Shown here: piece after piece, positions 52,220-61,092 of the stretch | Position numbering within the stretch: position 1 is the first letter of the stretch | Layout of the letters: each line of letters starts with the position of its first letter | Origin: Myxococcales bacterium | GTDB lineage: Bacteria; Myxococcota_A; Polyangia; Palsa-1104 | NCBI GenBank assembly: GCA_003170275.1 | Contig: PNAM01000016.1 | Span: 116,472 to 180,471 of the forward strand | Length of the DNA stretch: 64,000 nucleotides | Reading direction: 5' to 3' | The notes under the pieces: model-generated | Told to the model about the DNA's origin: nothing | The model's input: the letters and a program-made list of their open reading frames with translations, nothing else | Databases searched by the model: none | Translations under genes and position numbers: made by a program

Positions 52220-52278
52220 AGCCGGCCATTTAAGCGGATCTTGACGCTCCCGTCACGCGCGCGTAGCGTTCGTCGGTC

Positions 52279-52701
52279 ATGTTCAAATTTCCCAGCTCCG
52301 AGTGGGCCGACGAATTCAAGAAGGTGATGGACGGCTCGACCGCCTACCGCGCCGCCGGCAAGGACTGGACCCACGGCGCGGTCGCGCTGGTGGTCAAGGC
52401 CGATCCCGCCATCGGCCTGCCCGACGACGTCGGCCTGTTGCTCGATCTCGATCGCGGCGTGTGCAGATCCGCCAAGATGGTGCCGCGCGCCGAGGCCGAG
52501 CAGGCGCCGTTCTGCATCTCGGGCGAGTACTCGCGCTGGAAGTCGGTCATCCGCAAGGAGCTCGACCCGATCAAGGGCATGATGCAGAAGAAGCTCGAGC
52601 TCAAGGGACAGATGACCATCATCGTCAAGTACGTCAACGCCTCCAAAGAGCTGGTGGAGTGCGCCACCCGCGTGCCCACCCAGTTCCTCGACGAGAAATA
52701 A
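52279..52701 (+). CDS. SCP2-like lipid-binding protein (first copy)
   Basis: A 140-residue protein with a sterol-carrier-protein-2-like domain spanning most of the length (GAVALVVKADPAIGLPDDVG, then FCISGEYSRWKSVIRKELDPIKGMM). SCP2 folds bind fatty acids, sterols or acyl chains. No signal peptide. It starts a tight four-gene run: the stop is one base before the GTG of the Fe-alcohol dehydrogenase. Confidence 0.85.
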   Translation: MFKFPSSEWADEFKKVMDGSTAYRAAGKDWTHGAVALVVKADPAIGLPDDVGLLLDLDRGVCRSAKMVPRAEAEQAPFCISGEYSRWKSVIRKELDPIKGMMQKKLELKGQMTIIVKYVNASKELVECATRVPTQFLDEK

Positions 52702-52702
52702 C

Positions 52703-53872
52703 GTGGCGGCGTACGACGCTTCGCTCTCGTTCAACATCTATCAGCCGACGCGCGTGCTGTTCGCCGACGGCGCGGTGAGCGAGCTCGGCCTGGAGTGCAA
52801 GCGCCTGGGCATCGAGCGCGCGCTGGTGGTCACCGACAAGTTCCTGCGCGAAAAGACCGACGTGATCGCGCGCGTGGAGAAGGCGCTCGGCGCCCGGCTC
52901 GCCGGGATCTACGACGGGGTCATTCCGGACACCGGCGTGGAGGTCATCGACAGCGGTGCCCGATACGCGCGCGAGCTCCGGGCCGACGGCCTCGTCTCCG
53001 TCGGTGGCGGCTCGGCTATAGACACCGCCAAGGGCATGGCGATCGTGATCACCGAGGGCGGATCGATCCGCGATCACCAGGGCTCCTCGCGTCTGCAGCG
53101 CCGCCAGACCCCGCACATCGCCGTCCCGACCACCGCCGGTACCGGCTCCGAGGTGACGCTCTACATCGTGGTCAAGGATCACGCCAAGCACGAAAAGATG
53201 CACTTCATGGAGGAGCGCATCATCCCCGACACCGCGATCCTCGACCCGTCGGTGACCTTGGGCATGCCGCGCGGGCTGACCGCCGCCACCGGCGTGGACG
53301 CGCTCACCCACGCGATCGAGTCCTACACCTCGATCAACCGCAACCCGCTCGCCGACGCCAATGCGCTGCACGCCATGCGCCTGGTCTCCGAGCACCTGCC
53401 GCGCGCCGTCGACGACGGGCAGGACAAGGTCGCGCGCGGGCAGATGCTGCTCGCCGCCAACATCGCCGGCACCGCGTTCAACTCCACCGGCGTGGGCATG
53501 GTGCACGCAATGGCGCACGTGATCGGCGCGCGCCACAGCGTTCACCACGGCACCGCCAACGCGATCTGCCTGCCGCACGTCATGCGCTTCAACAACGACG
53601 AGCTCGCCGCGCGCTACCGCGAGGTCGCCGAGGCCATGGGCGTCGACGTGCGCGGCAAGAGCGACGAGGCCGCCGGGCTGGCCGCCGCCGACGCGGTCGC
53701 GCGGTTGATCACCACGGTCGGCCTGCCCGCGCGGCTGCGCGACGTCAAGGTGCCGGAGAACGATCTTCCGGATTGCGCGGAGGCCTCGCTCTCCGACGGC
53801 GCGATCGTCTTCAACGGCAAGTTTGCCGCCGACAAGGACCTGGTCCTCGGCGTCTATCGGGAGGCCTATTGA
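52703..53872 (+). CDS. Iron-containing alcohol dehydrogenase
   Basis: A 389-residue group III alcohol dehydrogenase starting at GTG 52703. Nucleotide-binding VGGGSAIDTAKG (residues about 100-111), TTAGTGSEVT and the metal ligands Asp199 (GVDALTH), His203, His268 (VHAMAH) and His282 (HHGTAN) are all present. It should interconvert an alcohol and aldehyde or ketone with NAD(P)H. Sandwiched between two SCP2-like genes, it may act on a lipid or acyl-chain alcohol; that link is inferred. The stop overlaps the next gene's ATG. Confidence 0.92.
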   Translation: MAAYDASLSFNIYQPTRVLFADGAVSELGLECKRLGIERALVVTDKFLREKTDVIARVEKALGARLAGIYDGVIPDTGVEVIDSGARYARELRADGLVSVGGGSAIDTAKGMAIVITEGGSIRDHQGSSRLQRRQTPHIAVPTTAGTGSEVTLYIVVKDHAKHEKMHFMEERIIPDTAILDPSVTLGMPRGLTAATGVDALTHAIESYTSINRNPLADANALHAMRLVSEHLPRAVDDGQDKVARGQMLLAANIAGTAFNSTGVGMVHAMAHVIGARHSVHHGTANAICLPHVMRFNNDELAARYREVAEAMGVDVRGKSDEAAGLAAADAVARLITTVGLPARLRDVKVPENDLPDCAEASLSDGAIVFNGKFAADKDLVLGVYREAY

Positions 53873-54324
53873 TGGATGTAGTGACGCTGGACGCGCGGGC
53901 GGCCGACAACGGCCTGGCGCTCATGCTGCAAGGCCTGATCGCCGAGAGCATCGCCGCCGACGCCGGCAAGCGGCGCGTCTTCGAGGCCATGAGCTCGACC
54001 TTCGGCATCGTCGCCCCCGACGCGGAGGTAACCGTCACCCTCGAGTTCGGGCAGGGCCGCTGCACGATCTACGACGGGCTGCGCCACGAGCCCGCGCTGG
54101 TGATCACCGCCGACTCCGGCAAGATCCCCGAGATGAGCATGCTCAAGATCCGCTACGGCATGCCCTGGCTGCTCGACGAAAACGGCCAGGGCTTCGTGCG
54201 CTCGCTGCTCAAGCGCGAGATTCGCATCGACGGGCTGATCCGCATCCCGCCAACGCCGTTCAAGACCGCCAAGGCGGCGCTCGACCTGGTGCGGCTCACC
54301 CGCATCCTCTCCGTCAACTCGTAG
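53872..54324 (+). CDS. SCP2-like lipid-binding protein (second copy)
   Basis: A 150-residue SCP2-like protein whose ATG overlaps the dehydrogenase stop (TGATG). DAEVTVTLEFGQGRCTIYDG, then ALVITADSGKIPEMSMLKIRYGMP, matches the SCP2 fold of sterol and acyl-CoA transfer proteins. It differs greatly from the first SCP2 protein of the operon, so the two are not a recent duplicate. Cytoplasmic. Its stop overlaps the GTG of the membrane-anchored gene by one base. Confidence 0.8.
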   Translation: MDVVTLDARAADNGLALMLQGLIAESIAADAGKRRVFEAMSSTFGIVAPDAEVTVTLEFGQGRCTIYDGLRHEPALVITADSGKIPEMSMLKIRYGMPWLLDENGQGFVRSLLKREIRIDGLIRIPPTPFKTAKAALDLVRLTRILSVNS

Positions 54325-55073
54325 TGCGTCGGGTTCTGCGCGTCCTCGGCTGGCTGCTCGCGGTCGTGGTGGTCGCGCTGGTGGTGCTGTTCCTGGCCGT
54401 GCGCCATCCGCAGCCCGAGCGCGGCGAGACCGGCCCGGCCGCCGACGCGCTCGCGCACGCGGTCGAACAGTCGGTCGACGCCGCCGCCTGGGCGCGCACC
54501 GGCGCGGTGCGCTGGACCTACAGCACCGGCACGCTGCACCACCTGTGGGATCGGCAGCGCAACCTCGACCGCGTGAGCTGGGGCGACCAACTGGTGCTCC
54601 TCGACGTCGCCAAGAAGACCGGCCGCGCGTACACCAACGGGAAGGAAGTCGAGGGCGACGAGAAGGCCAAGCTGGTCGACAAGGGCTACAAGCGCTTCAT
54701 CAACGACTCGTTCTGGCTCAACCCGCTGCCCAAGCTGTTCGACGACGGGGTCACCCGCTCGGTGGTGCAGCTCGACGGCAAGCCCGCGCTCTACGTCCAG
54801 TACGCGACCGGCGGGGTCACCCCCGGCGACGCCTATCTATGGATCCTCGGCGACGATCACCGCCCGGTCGCCTGGCGCCTGTTCGTGCAGATCCTCAAGG
54901 TGCGTGGCCTGCAAGGCACCTGGGAAGGCTGGACCACCCTCTCCACCGGCGCCGTGATCTCGACCGCCCACAAGATGCTCGGCCTCACCACCGTCCGCAT
55001 CACCGACCTCGCCGGCGCCGCCACGCTCTCCGAGCTCGAGCCCGGCCCCGACCCCTTCGCCCCCCTCCGATAA
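54324..55073 (+). CDS. Membrane-anchored protein ending the SCP2/ADH operon
   Basis: A 249-residue protein starting at GTG 54324. A single N-terminal transmembrane helix (about 8-28) is followed by a globular domain of about 215 residues facing the periplasm. The body is acidic and beta-containing (VRWTYSTGTLHHLWDRQRNL, LYVQYATGGVTPGDAYLWIL) and resembles hypothetical proteins often near lipid-metabolism genes. No catalytic motif. Its overlap with the preceding SCP2 gene makes it part of the same operon. Confidence 0.75.
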   Translation: MRRVLRVLGWLLAVVVVALVVLFLAVRHPQPERGETGPAADALAHAVEQSVDAAAWARTGAVRWTYSTGTLHHLWDRQRNLDRVSWGDQLVLLDVAKKTGRAYTNGKEVEGDEKAKLVDKGYKRFINDSFWLNPLPKLFDDGVTRSVVQLDGKPALYVQYATGGVTPGDAYLWILGDDHRPVAWRLFVQILKVRGLQGTWEGWTTLSTGAVISTAHKMLGLTTVRITDLAGAATLSELEPGPDPFAPLR

Positions 55074-55119
55074 CAAATTTGCGGGGTCGGGCGGACGGCC
55101 CTAGCCTGGACCTGTACGC

Positions 55120-55440
55120 ATGGCCGCCTCCCGCACTGTCTGGTTCCGGCGCCTCGGCATTGCGGCCGTGGTGGCGGTCTCGCTCGGCTACGTGCCGTAC
55201 CACCTGTATTCGAGCTCGGGCCTGGCGCGCTTCCTCAAGCTCAAGGCCGAGCGCGACGCGCTGCACGCCACCAACCTCAAGACCCACGAATCGAACCAGC
55301 GCCTGCGCGGCGAGCTCGAAGCGCTCTCCGACGGGCCGGGGTCCGATCAGCTCTCGCGTGCCGCCGTCGAGCGCGCCGCCCGCGACGAGCTGGGCCTGGT
55401 CAAGCCGGGCGAGATCGTCTTCAAGATCGAGGGCAACTAG
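55120..55440 (+). CDS. ftsB: FtsB/DivIC septum formation initiator family protein
   Basis: A 106-residue bitopic protein. A short cytoplasmic N-terminus, a transmembrane helix (about 12-30), a periplasmic coiled coil (about 36-68, KLKAERDALHATNLKTHESN) and the conserved C-terminal motif with AARDELGLVKPGEIVFKIE match the FtsB/DivIC family. It should join the FtsL-FtsQ complex of the divisome. The stop codon TAG shares its last G with the GTG of the diguanylate cyclase gene. Confidence 0.85.
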   Translation: MAASRTVWFRRLGIAAVVAVSLGYVPYHLYSSSGLARFLKLKAERDALHATNLKTHESNQRLRGELEALSDGPGSDQLSRAAVERAARDELGLVKPGEIVFKIEGN

Positions 55441-57710
55441 TGCTGATCGGCGTGCGGGTGCGCCGCATCTTGTGGCGCCTGCGCCGGCTCACCGTCGACG
55501 CCTGGAGCGCCACCATCACCGTCGGCGCGGCAGCCCTGGTGGCGGTCGGCTACTTCCCCGACGTGCGCAGCCGCGCAGCCGAGATGGGCCCGGTAGTGGC
55601 GGCGTGCATGCTCGGCCTCTTGATCCTCGCCAAGCTGGTCGCCCGCCTGCGCGCGCCGGCGATCGAGACCCCACGCTGGCGCACCGACAGCGCCCTGACC
55701 CGCACGGCATCGCAACCCACCCTGCGCTCCGCGCAGGGGCCCACCGAAGAAGCGCGCGCGGCCAAGAGCGATCTCGAGCTCGGCGCCGCGTTGGTGATCG
55801 CCACCTACGTCACGCTCGAGATGACCGGCTCGTTGCGCTCGCCGCTCCACCCGCTGGTCTACGCGCTGGTCGCGTTCCTCGCCACCTTCCACCGCAAGTC
55901 AGTGGCGCTGCCGCTGATCGCCATGACGCTCGGCCTAGAGTACCTGCTCTACCGCAGCGTCACCGGCGGTCGGGTCGACTCACGCGCCACCGAGCTGGCG
56001 CTCTCGCACGGCGCGTTCATCGCCTTCTACGCGCTGGTGCACCTGGTGTTCCTGCAGGCCGAGGTCATGCGCCAGCGCCGCGAGCACCGCGCCACCATCC
56101 AGCGCGAGATCCGCAGCCTGCGCGAGGAAGCGCGCGACTTCCGCCTGATCTCCTCGTCGCTGTCGGCCGATCCCAAGACCTCCAACCGCGCCGCCGACGA
56201 GGAGCGCCTGGCGATCGGCGCGGTCGAGACCATCCACCTGTCGCTGTTCTACACGCTCGAGCTGCTCAAGAAGTCGCTCGAGCTGCACACCTGCATGCTC
56301 CTGTGGCTCGACGACTCGGGCGAAAAGCTGCGCATCAAAGAAGCCGTCACCGACGCGATGTGCATCGTCAACGTGCCCATCCCCGCAGACGCCGGCGCGC
56401 TCGGCACGGTCGTGAAGAACCGTCTCCTCGTGAATCTCAAGGATCCCAAGCGCAGCCACCTGCCCTACTACGCGTCGCCGCCGGAAGATGGCGAGATCGA
56501 ATCGTTCCTCGGCGTGCCGGTGTTGGAAGACGGCCACATGCGCGGCGTCTTGTGCGCCGATCGCCTGGGCGGCCGGCCGTTCACCGCGCAGGACGAGTCG
56601 CTGCTGCAGGGCGCCGCCGCGCAGATGCTGCGCGCGCTCCAGTCCGAGCGCGTGTTCGCCGCCGTCGAGCGCTCCAAGTACGAGCACGAGCGCTTCTTCG
56701 CCGCGCTCGCCCAGCTCAACCGCGCGCTCGGCATCGACGCGGTGTGCCGCACCACGTTCGAAGCCACCAAGGAGATCTGCGACTACGACTTCGCCGCGAT
56801 CACGCTCATCGATCCGGCCACCAAGAAGCACACCGTGCTCTCCGCCGTCGGTGAGGTGCCCAAGGGCCTGCCCGGCATGCCGGTCTCCAGCGCCGGCCTG
56901 GCCTCGATGGTGGTCAAGAACAAGCACTTCCTGCCCGCCGGCGGCGAGGTGCGCGACAAGGACTCGTTCGTCTACGGCAAGAAGGTGCGCCTGACCGGCA
57001 TGGAGTCGCTGCTGGTGCTGCCGCTCATCTGCGCCGACATCGCGGTCGGCTCGTTCACCGTCGCCGCCAAGCGCCAGCGCGCGTTCGGCAAGGACAAGCG
57101 CGAGATGCTGGTGGTGATCGCCAACCACGTCGCCGTCTCGCTCGCCAACGCGCAGCTCTACGGCCACATGGAGACCATGGCCACCACCGACGGCCTGACC
57201 GGCCTGGTCAACCACCGCACCTTCCAGGAGCGCATCTCCGAGATGCTCGCGCGCGCCGAGCGCTCGACCGGCCGCCAGGCGCTGCTGCTCACCGACATCG
57301 ATCACTTCAAGAAGGTCAACGACAGCTACGGCCACCCGGTCGGCGACGAGGTGCTGCGCGGCGTCGCCCACGTGATGCGCGAATGCGTGCGCAAGATCGA
57401 CGTGGCCGCGCGCTACGGCGGCGAGGAATTCGCCATCGTGCTCGAGGGCACCGACCGCGAAGGCGCGCGCCAGCTCGCCGAGCGCATCCGCTCCGAGGTG
57501 CAAAAGCAGGTCTTCCAATCCCCCGACAAGGGCCCGTTCAGCTGCACCCTCAGCCTCGGCATCGCCGTCTATCCGGACGACGGCAAGGACGCCAAGACGC
57601 TGATCGCCCACGCCGACCAGGCGCTCTACAACGCCAAGCACAACGGCCGCAACCGCGCGGTCGCCTTCGCCGACCTCGGCAACTCCACCAAACTAAAAGC
57701 CGTCAAATAA
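55440..57710 (+). CDS. Membrane GAF-GGDEF diguanylate cyclase
   Basis: A 756-residue c-di-GMP synthase. The N-terminal about 210 residues contain several transmembrane helices and a coiled segment (210-240). Two GAF domains follow (about 255-400 and 430-570), then GGDEF (about 585-745). The active site GGEEF is intact (660-664), with an RKID inhibitory site five residues before it, so it should be product-inhibited. The start is GTG 55440, overlapping ftsB. Coupling suggests c-di-GMP output responds to or accompanies division; this is inference. Confidence 0.93.
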   Translation: MLIGVRVRRILWRLRRLTVDAWSATITVGAAALVAVGYFPDVRSRAAEMGPVVAACMLGLLILAKLVARLRAPAIETPRWRTDSALTRTASQPTLRSAQGPTEEARAAKSDLELGAALVIATYVTLEMTGSLRSPLHPLVYALVAFLATFHRKSVALPLIAMTLGLEYLLYRSVTGGRVDSRATELALSHGAFIAFYALVHLVFLQAEVMRQRREHRATIQREIRSLREEARDFRLISSSLSADPKTSNRAADEERLAIGAVETIHLSLFYTLELLKKSLELHTCMLLWLDDSGEKLRIKEAVTDAMCIVNVPIPADAGALGTVVKNRLLVNLKDPKRSHLPYYASPPEDGEIESFLGVPVLEDGHMRGVLCADRLGGRPFTAQDESLLQGAAAQMLRALQSERVFAAVERSKYEHERFFAALAQLNRALGIDAVCRTTFEATKEICDYDFAAITLIDPATKKHTVLSAVGEVPKGLPGMPVSSAGLASMVVKNKHFLPAGGEVRDKDSFVYGKKVRLTGMESLLVLPLICADIAVGSFTVAAKRQRAFGKDKREMLVVIANHVAVSLANAQLYGHMETMATTDGLTGLVNHRTFQERISEMLARAERSTGRQALLLTDIDHFKKVNDSYGHPVGDEVLRGVAHVMRECVRKIDVAARYGGEEFAIVLEGTDREGARQLAERIRSEVQKQVFQSPDKGPFSCTLSLGIAVYPDDGKDAKTLIAHADQALYNAKHNGRNRAVAFADLGNSTKLKAVK

Positions 57711-57750
57711 CAGCCGCGCAGCGCCGCCCGAATTCGGTATAACCGCGGCC

Positions 57751-58341
57751 ATGTCCGTCTACCTCTCGAAGATCTACACCAAGACCGGCGACCGCGGCCA
57801 GACGGCGCTCGTCGGCGGCCAGATGGTCCCCAAGGACTCGCTGCGCATCGACGCCTACGGCATCATCGACGAGCTCAACGCGGTGATCGGCCTGGTGCGG
57901 CGCGCCAACCAGGACGAAAAGGGGCCCGACGCGTCGAAGCAGCTGCTCGACCGCATCCTTCAGCGCGTGCAGAACGAGCTGTTCAACCTGGGCTCGCTGC
58001 TCGCCACGCTGCCCGCCGACCTGCAGCCGTCGCAGCCGCGCATCGAGGAGCGCCACATCGAGGCGCTCGAAAAAGAGATCGACACGCTCAACGAGCACCT
58101 CCCGCCGCTGCGCAGCTTCACCCTGCCGGGCGGCGGCTGGGTCTCGTCGTATCTCCACCTGGCGCGCACCGTCTGCCGCCGCGCCGAGCGCCGCCTGGTC
58201 ACGCTCGCGTCGCAGGAAGAGATCGGCGCCGAATCGGTCAAGTACGTCAACCGCCTCTCCGACGCGCTCTACGTCTTGGGCCGCTGGAACGTGCGCGAGC
58301 GCGGCGAGTCCGAGCCGCTCTGGACGCCCGAGTCGACGTGA
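57751..58341 (+). CDS. pduO: PduO-type cob(I)alamin adenosyltransferase
   Basis: A 196-residue ATP:corrinoid adenosyltransferase of the PduO/MMAB type. The signature KIYTKTGDRGQTALVGG at the N-terminus, IDELNAVIG, and SFTLPGGGWVSSYLHLARTVCRRAERR (ATP- and corrinoid-binding helices) are all present. It makes adenosylcobalamin in the cytoplasm. A possible -10 TATAAC (57738-57743) lies 8 bases before ATG 57751, so the message may be almost leaderless. The stop overlaps the GTG of the following hydrolase (GTGA). Confidence 0.92.
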   Translation: MSVYLSKIYTKTGDRGQTALVGGQMVPKDSLRIDAYGIIDELNAVIGLVRRANQDEKGPDASKQLLDRILQRVQNELFNLGSLLATLPADLQPSQPRIEERHIEALEKEIDTLNEHLPPLRSFTLPGGGWVSSYLHLARTVCRRAERRLVTLASQEEIGAESVKYVNRLSDALYVLGRWNVRERGESEPLWTPEST

Positions 58342-59147
58342 GCACCCGCTGGATCGATCGCGGCGACACGCGCATCGCCTACCACGTCAGTGGGGACCCG
58401 AAATCGCCCGCGCTCGTGCTCGGGCACAGCCTGTTCTGCGATCGACGCATGTGGGAGGGCCTGGTCCCGCGCCTGAGCGAGCGCTTCTTCGTGATCAACG
58501 TCGAGGCGCGCGGCCACGGCGGCTCCAGCGCGCCGTCGCCCTTTACACTCGAGGATCTGGCGGACGACTGGCTGGCGATCCTCGACCGGGAAAAAGTCGG
58601 CAGCGCGCTGTTGTGCGGCCTGTCGATGGGCGGCATGACCGCCATGCGCGTCGCGCTGGTCGCGCCCCACCGCGTGCGCGCGCTGGCGATCCTCGACTCG
58701 AGCGCCGACGAGGAGCTGCCCGCCTGGCGTCGCTACGAGTACCGCGCGCTCGCCGAGATCATCCGCACGGTCGGCCACGTCGACTTGATCTACAAGATCG
58801 CGCGCCAGAAGCTGATCGGCCGCACCACCCGCACCGAGCGACCCGCGGTCGCCGACCGCGTGGTGAGCTGGATCAAACAGCAGTCGCCACCCGCGCTCTA
58901 CAACGCGGTGCGCGCGGTCTTCGATCGCGTCTCGATCCACGCGCGCCTCGGCTCGATTCAATGTCCGACGCTGGTCTTGTGCGGCGAAGAAGACCTCGCC
59001 ACCCCGCCGATCCGCTCCGAGCGCATCGCCGCCGGAATCGCAGGCGCGACCCTGCGGCTCATCCCGCGCGCCGGCCACCTCAGCGCCTACGAGACGCCCG
59101 GCGCCGTGGCCGACGAGCTGCTCCCCTTTCTGCTGCAGGTCCCCTAG
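58338..59147 (+). CDS. Alpha/beta hydrolase
   Basis: A 269-residue alpha/beta hydrolase starting at GTG 58338. Nucleophile elbow GLSMGG (Ser96), a later acid candidate in CGEEDLATP and His in AGHLSAYE complete a Ser-Asp-His triad. The architecture is that of 3-oxoadipate enol-lactonase and related esterases. The substrate is unknown. Cytoplasmic. Translationally coupled to the adenosyltransferase gene, but no common pathway is obvious. Confidence 0.87.
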   Translation: MSTRWIDRGDTRIAYHVSGDPKSPALVLGHSLFCDRRMWEGLVPRLSERFFVINVEARGHGGSSAPSPFTLEDLADDWLAILDREKVGSALLCGLSMGGMTAMRVALVAPHRVRALAILDSSADEELPAWRRYEYRALAEIIRTVGHVDLIYKIARQKLIGRTTRTERPAVADRVVSWIKQQSPPALYNAVRAVFDRVSIHARLGSIQCPTLVLCGEEDLATPPIRSERIAAGIAGATLRLIPRAGHLSAYETPGAVADELLPFLLQVP

Positions 59148-59156
59148 AATCAAGGG

Positions 59157-59441
59157 GTGGACCCACCACGCCGCGCCCTCGAGCAACTCCGCCGCCGCCG
59201 CCGGCGTCTATCGAGCGCATGCTTCCTGTTTGCCGGGGTTGGCTTCGGCACCGCCATCTTCTTGTTACGCGCCCGCTTTTCGACGTTGGGGCAGCCCAAC
59301 CGGCTTGTCCTGTTTTTGGGGCTCGTGGCACTCATGGTAGGACTGTTCTGGCTGGGCGCGCGCGCCGAGGCAGAAGTAGGAGACCTCGATGACCAACTTC
59401 GCGACCTCGACGAACGCGCAACCAATCGCCGGCGGCGATGA
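59157..59441 (+). CDS. Small membrane protein
   Basis: A 94-residue protein with an Arg-rich N-terminus, two transmembrane segments (about 18-40 and 50-68) and a charged C-terminus. GTG start at 59157. It may stabilise or regulate the neighbouring envelope proteins; no family is recognised. It lies between the hydrolase and the copper-monooxygenase-like gene on the same strand. Confidence 0.6.
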   Translation: MDPPRRALEQLRRRRRRLSSACFLFAGVGFGTAIFLLRARFSTLGQPNRLVLFLGLVALMVGLFWLGARAEAEVGDLDDQLRDLDERATNRRRR

Positions 59442-59458
59442 CGGAAGGGCTCACTCCC

Positions 59459-60334
59459 ATGCGTAAGTATCTCGCGTTCTTCCTGCTCGCCGGCTGCAGC
59501 GGCACGCCCGCCCCGGTCGACCCGTTTCCACCGCCCGCGCCCGGCGCCGGCATCCAGATCAAGACCGACCCGTACACGCTCGATGCGCAGACCGAGAAAT
59601 ACTACTGCTACGCCAAGAACGTGGTCACCGACACCGCCGCGATCGAGGTGCAGGTGCACAACGGCGCCTCGGTGCACCACCTGGCGGTCTTCGAGACCCT
59701 CGCGCCCGAGCCCGACGGCTTCTCCGAGTGCCCCTCGCAGATCAAGCAGACCTGGATCCCGCTGTACGGCGGCGGCCGCAACACGCCGGGGATGAAGCTC
59801 CCCGACGGCGCCGGCTTCCAGTTCAAGGCCGGCCAGCAGATCCTCCTGCAGGTCCACCTGGTCAACGCCGCGCCGCACCCGATCACCGAGACCACCGCGG
59901 TCAACCTGCTCTTCTCGCCCACGCCCGACGCGCTCACCCCGGCGGGCATCTTCGCGCTCGGCAACATGAGCTTCACCATCCCGACCGGGGCGACCGGCTA
60001 CCCGGTGGTCGGCTCCTGCTCGTCGCCACGCGACCTCGACGTGTTCGCGCTGTTCCCGCACATGCACCGGCTCGGCACCAGCATCTCGATCGAGACCGGC
60101 GCCACCGAAGCCGCCGCGCAGACCATCTACAAGGTCGATCCGTGGAGCTTCGGCGATCAGCCGATGAAGATGATGAACTTCAAGGTGACCACCGGCGACT
60201 TCCTGCGCGCCACCTGCATGTACGACAACACCGACGGGCACGACATCAGCTACGGCGAGTCGACGCTCGACGAGATGTGCTTCATGGTGCTGTTCTACAC
60301 GCCGTTCGATCACCTGAACGGCTGCGTAGACTAG
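59459..60334 (+). CDS. Copper type II monooxygenase-like lipoprotein
   Basis: A 291-residue lipoprotein (LLAGC, Cys13) resembling the C-terminal domains of Cu type II ascorbate-dependent monooxygenases such as peptidylglycine monooxygenase. Candidate copper ligands are His73/His74, His133 (QVHLVN), His201/His203 (PHMHRLG) and Met273 (LDEMCF), which is close to the two-centre pattern. It might hydroxylate a substrate at the surface, but oxidase or electron-transfer roles are possible. ATG 59459 follows GGAAGGG; an ATG at 59438 would overlap the previous stop. Last gene of the run starting at 57751. Confidence 0.78.
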   Translation: MRKYLAFFLLAGCSGTPAPVDPFPPPAPGAGIQIKTDPYTLDAQTEKYYCYAKNVVTDTAAIEVQVHNGASVHHLAVFETLAPEPDGFSECPSQIKQTWIPLYGGGRNTPGMKLPDGAGFQFKAGQQILLQVHLVNAAPHPITETTAVNLLFSPTPDALTPAGIFALGNMSFTIPTGATGYPVVGSCSSPRDLDVFALFPHMHRLGTSISIETGATEAAAQTIYKVDPWSFGDQPMKMMNFKVTTGDFLRATCMYDNTDGHDISYGESTLDEMCFMVLFYTPFDHLNGCVD

Positions 60335-60341
60335 CGCCGCT

Positions 60342-60749
60342 TCACCCGGTCGGCTGAACGCAGCGGTCGTTGGTGCAGCCGCAGCCGAGCCCGGGCATGC
60401 ACGAGCAGCGGGCGTTCTCGCCGCACTGGCTGTCGGGCTTCGTCGAATCGCAGACGAAGGTGCAGAAGTAGGCATCGTCGGCGCTCGGCGTCGCACCGTT
60501 GACCAGCGCGCTGCAGATCTTCGCCATCGAGGTACCTGCGCACGGGTTTTGGGCGATCGTGCAGTAGAGGCCGACGCCGAGCGAGTTGCCGGTGTCGCAC
60601 GGATGGCCGCAGCGCGACAGCGGCCCAGCACCGCACATCGACAGGTCGCCGCTGACGGCCGACAGATCGGACATCATCGACATGTCTCCGCCGCCGCCGG
60701 ACGATCCGCAGCCAGCAACCAGGAGCGTAAGGAAAGCGAGTGTGCGCAT
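60342..60749 (-). CDS. Cys-rich lipoprotein
   Basis: A 135-residue lipoprotein (LLVAGC) with an Asp/Met/Ser linker and a C-terminal Cys-rich domain of about 14 cysteines (CGHPCDTG, YFCTFVCDSTKPDSQCGENARC, then CMPGLGCGCTNDRC). The spacing and linker resemble other small exported proteins in this window. Unknown function. Convergent with the copper-monooxygenase gene, 7 bases apart. Confidence 0.74.
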   Translation of the reverse strand: MRTLAFLTLLVAGCGSSGGGGDMSMMSDLSAVSGDLSMCGAGPLSRCGHPCDTGNSLGVGLYCTIAQNPCAGTSMAKICSALVNGATPSADDAYFCTFVCDSTKPDSQCGENARCSCMPGLGCGCTNDRCVQPTG

Positions 60750-60791
60750 GCCGAAAGGGTAAGCGCCCGCTCGCTCTCCCGTCAACTTTGC

Positions 60792-61004
60792 CTAGTCGCT
60801 CGCCAGGCAGCCGTGCCCCGGCCCGACGATCACCGCGGTCTGATCCTGCTCGTCGCGCGGCTGTAGCGGGTTGTGCTCGATGCCATGCGGCGGCTCATCG
60901 GAGGCCACGAACATGGTGTCACGAGCGCCACACTCGGGGCAGTGCGGAGGCGCCGTCTCGCTACCGTCCACGCAGCCACAGATCGTGCACTTCCAGGTGC
61001 TCAT
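60792..61004 (-). CDS. Rubredoxin-like zinc-ribbon protein
   Basis: A 70-residue protein with two Cys knuckles: Cys6, Cys9 and Cys11 (CTICGC) and Cys22/Cys25 (CPECG), the spacing of rubredoxin or rubrerythrin-type iron or zinc sites. The remaining 40 residues are polar, with no transmembrane segment. It may be an electron carrier or zinc ribbon. It is divergent from the PhoH gene, 88 bases away. A frame open upstream to 61178 is not used, since ATG 61004 opens the conserved domain. Confidence 0.75.
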   Translation of the reverse strand: MSTWKCTICGCVDGSETAPPHCPECGARDTMFVASDEPPHGIEHNPLQPRDEQDQTAVIVGPGHGCLASD

Positions 61005-61092
61005 GGGTAGTAAAGGGCTGCAACGGCTGCGCCATTTCCCCACTTTGAGCCGTTGAAAGGGTCGATCGATCCGTGGTACCCCATAGCGGCCA

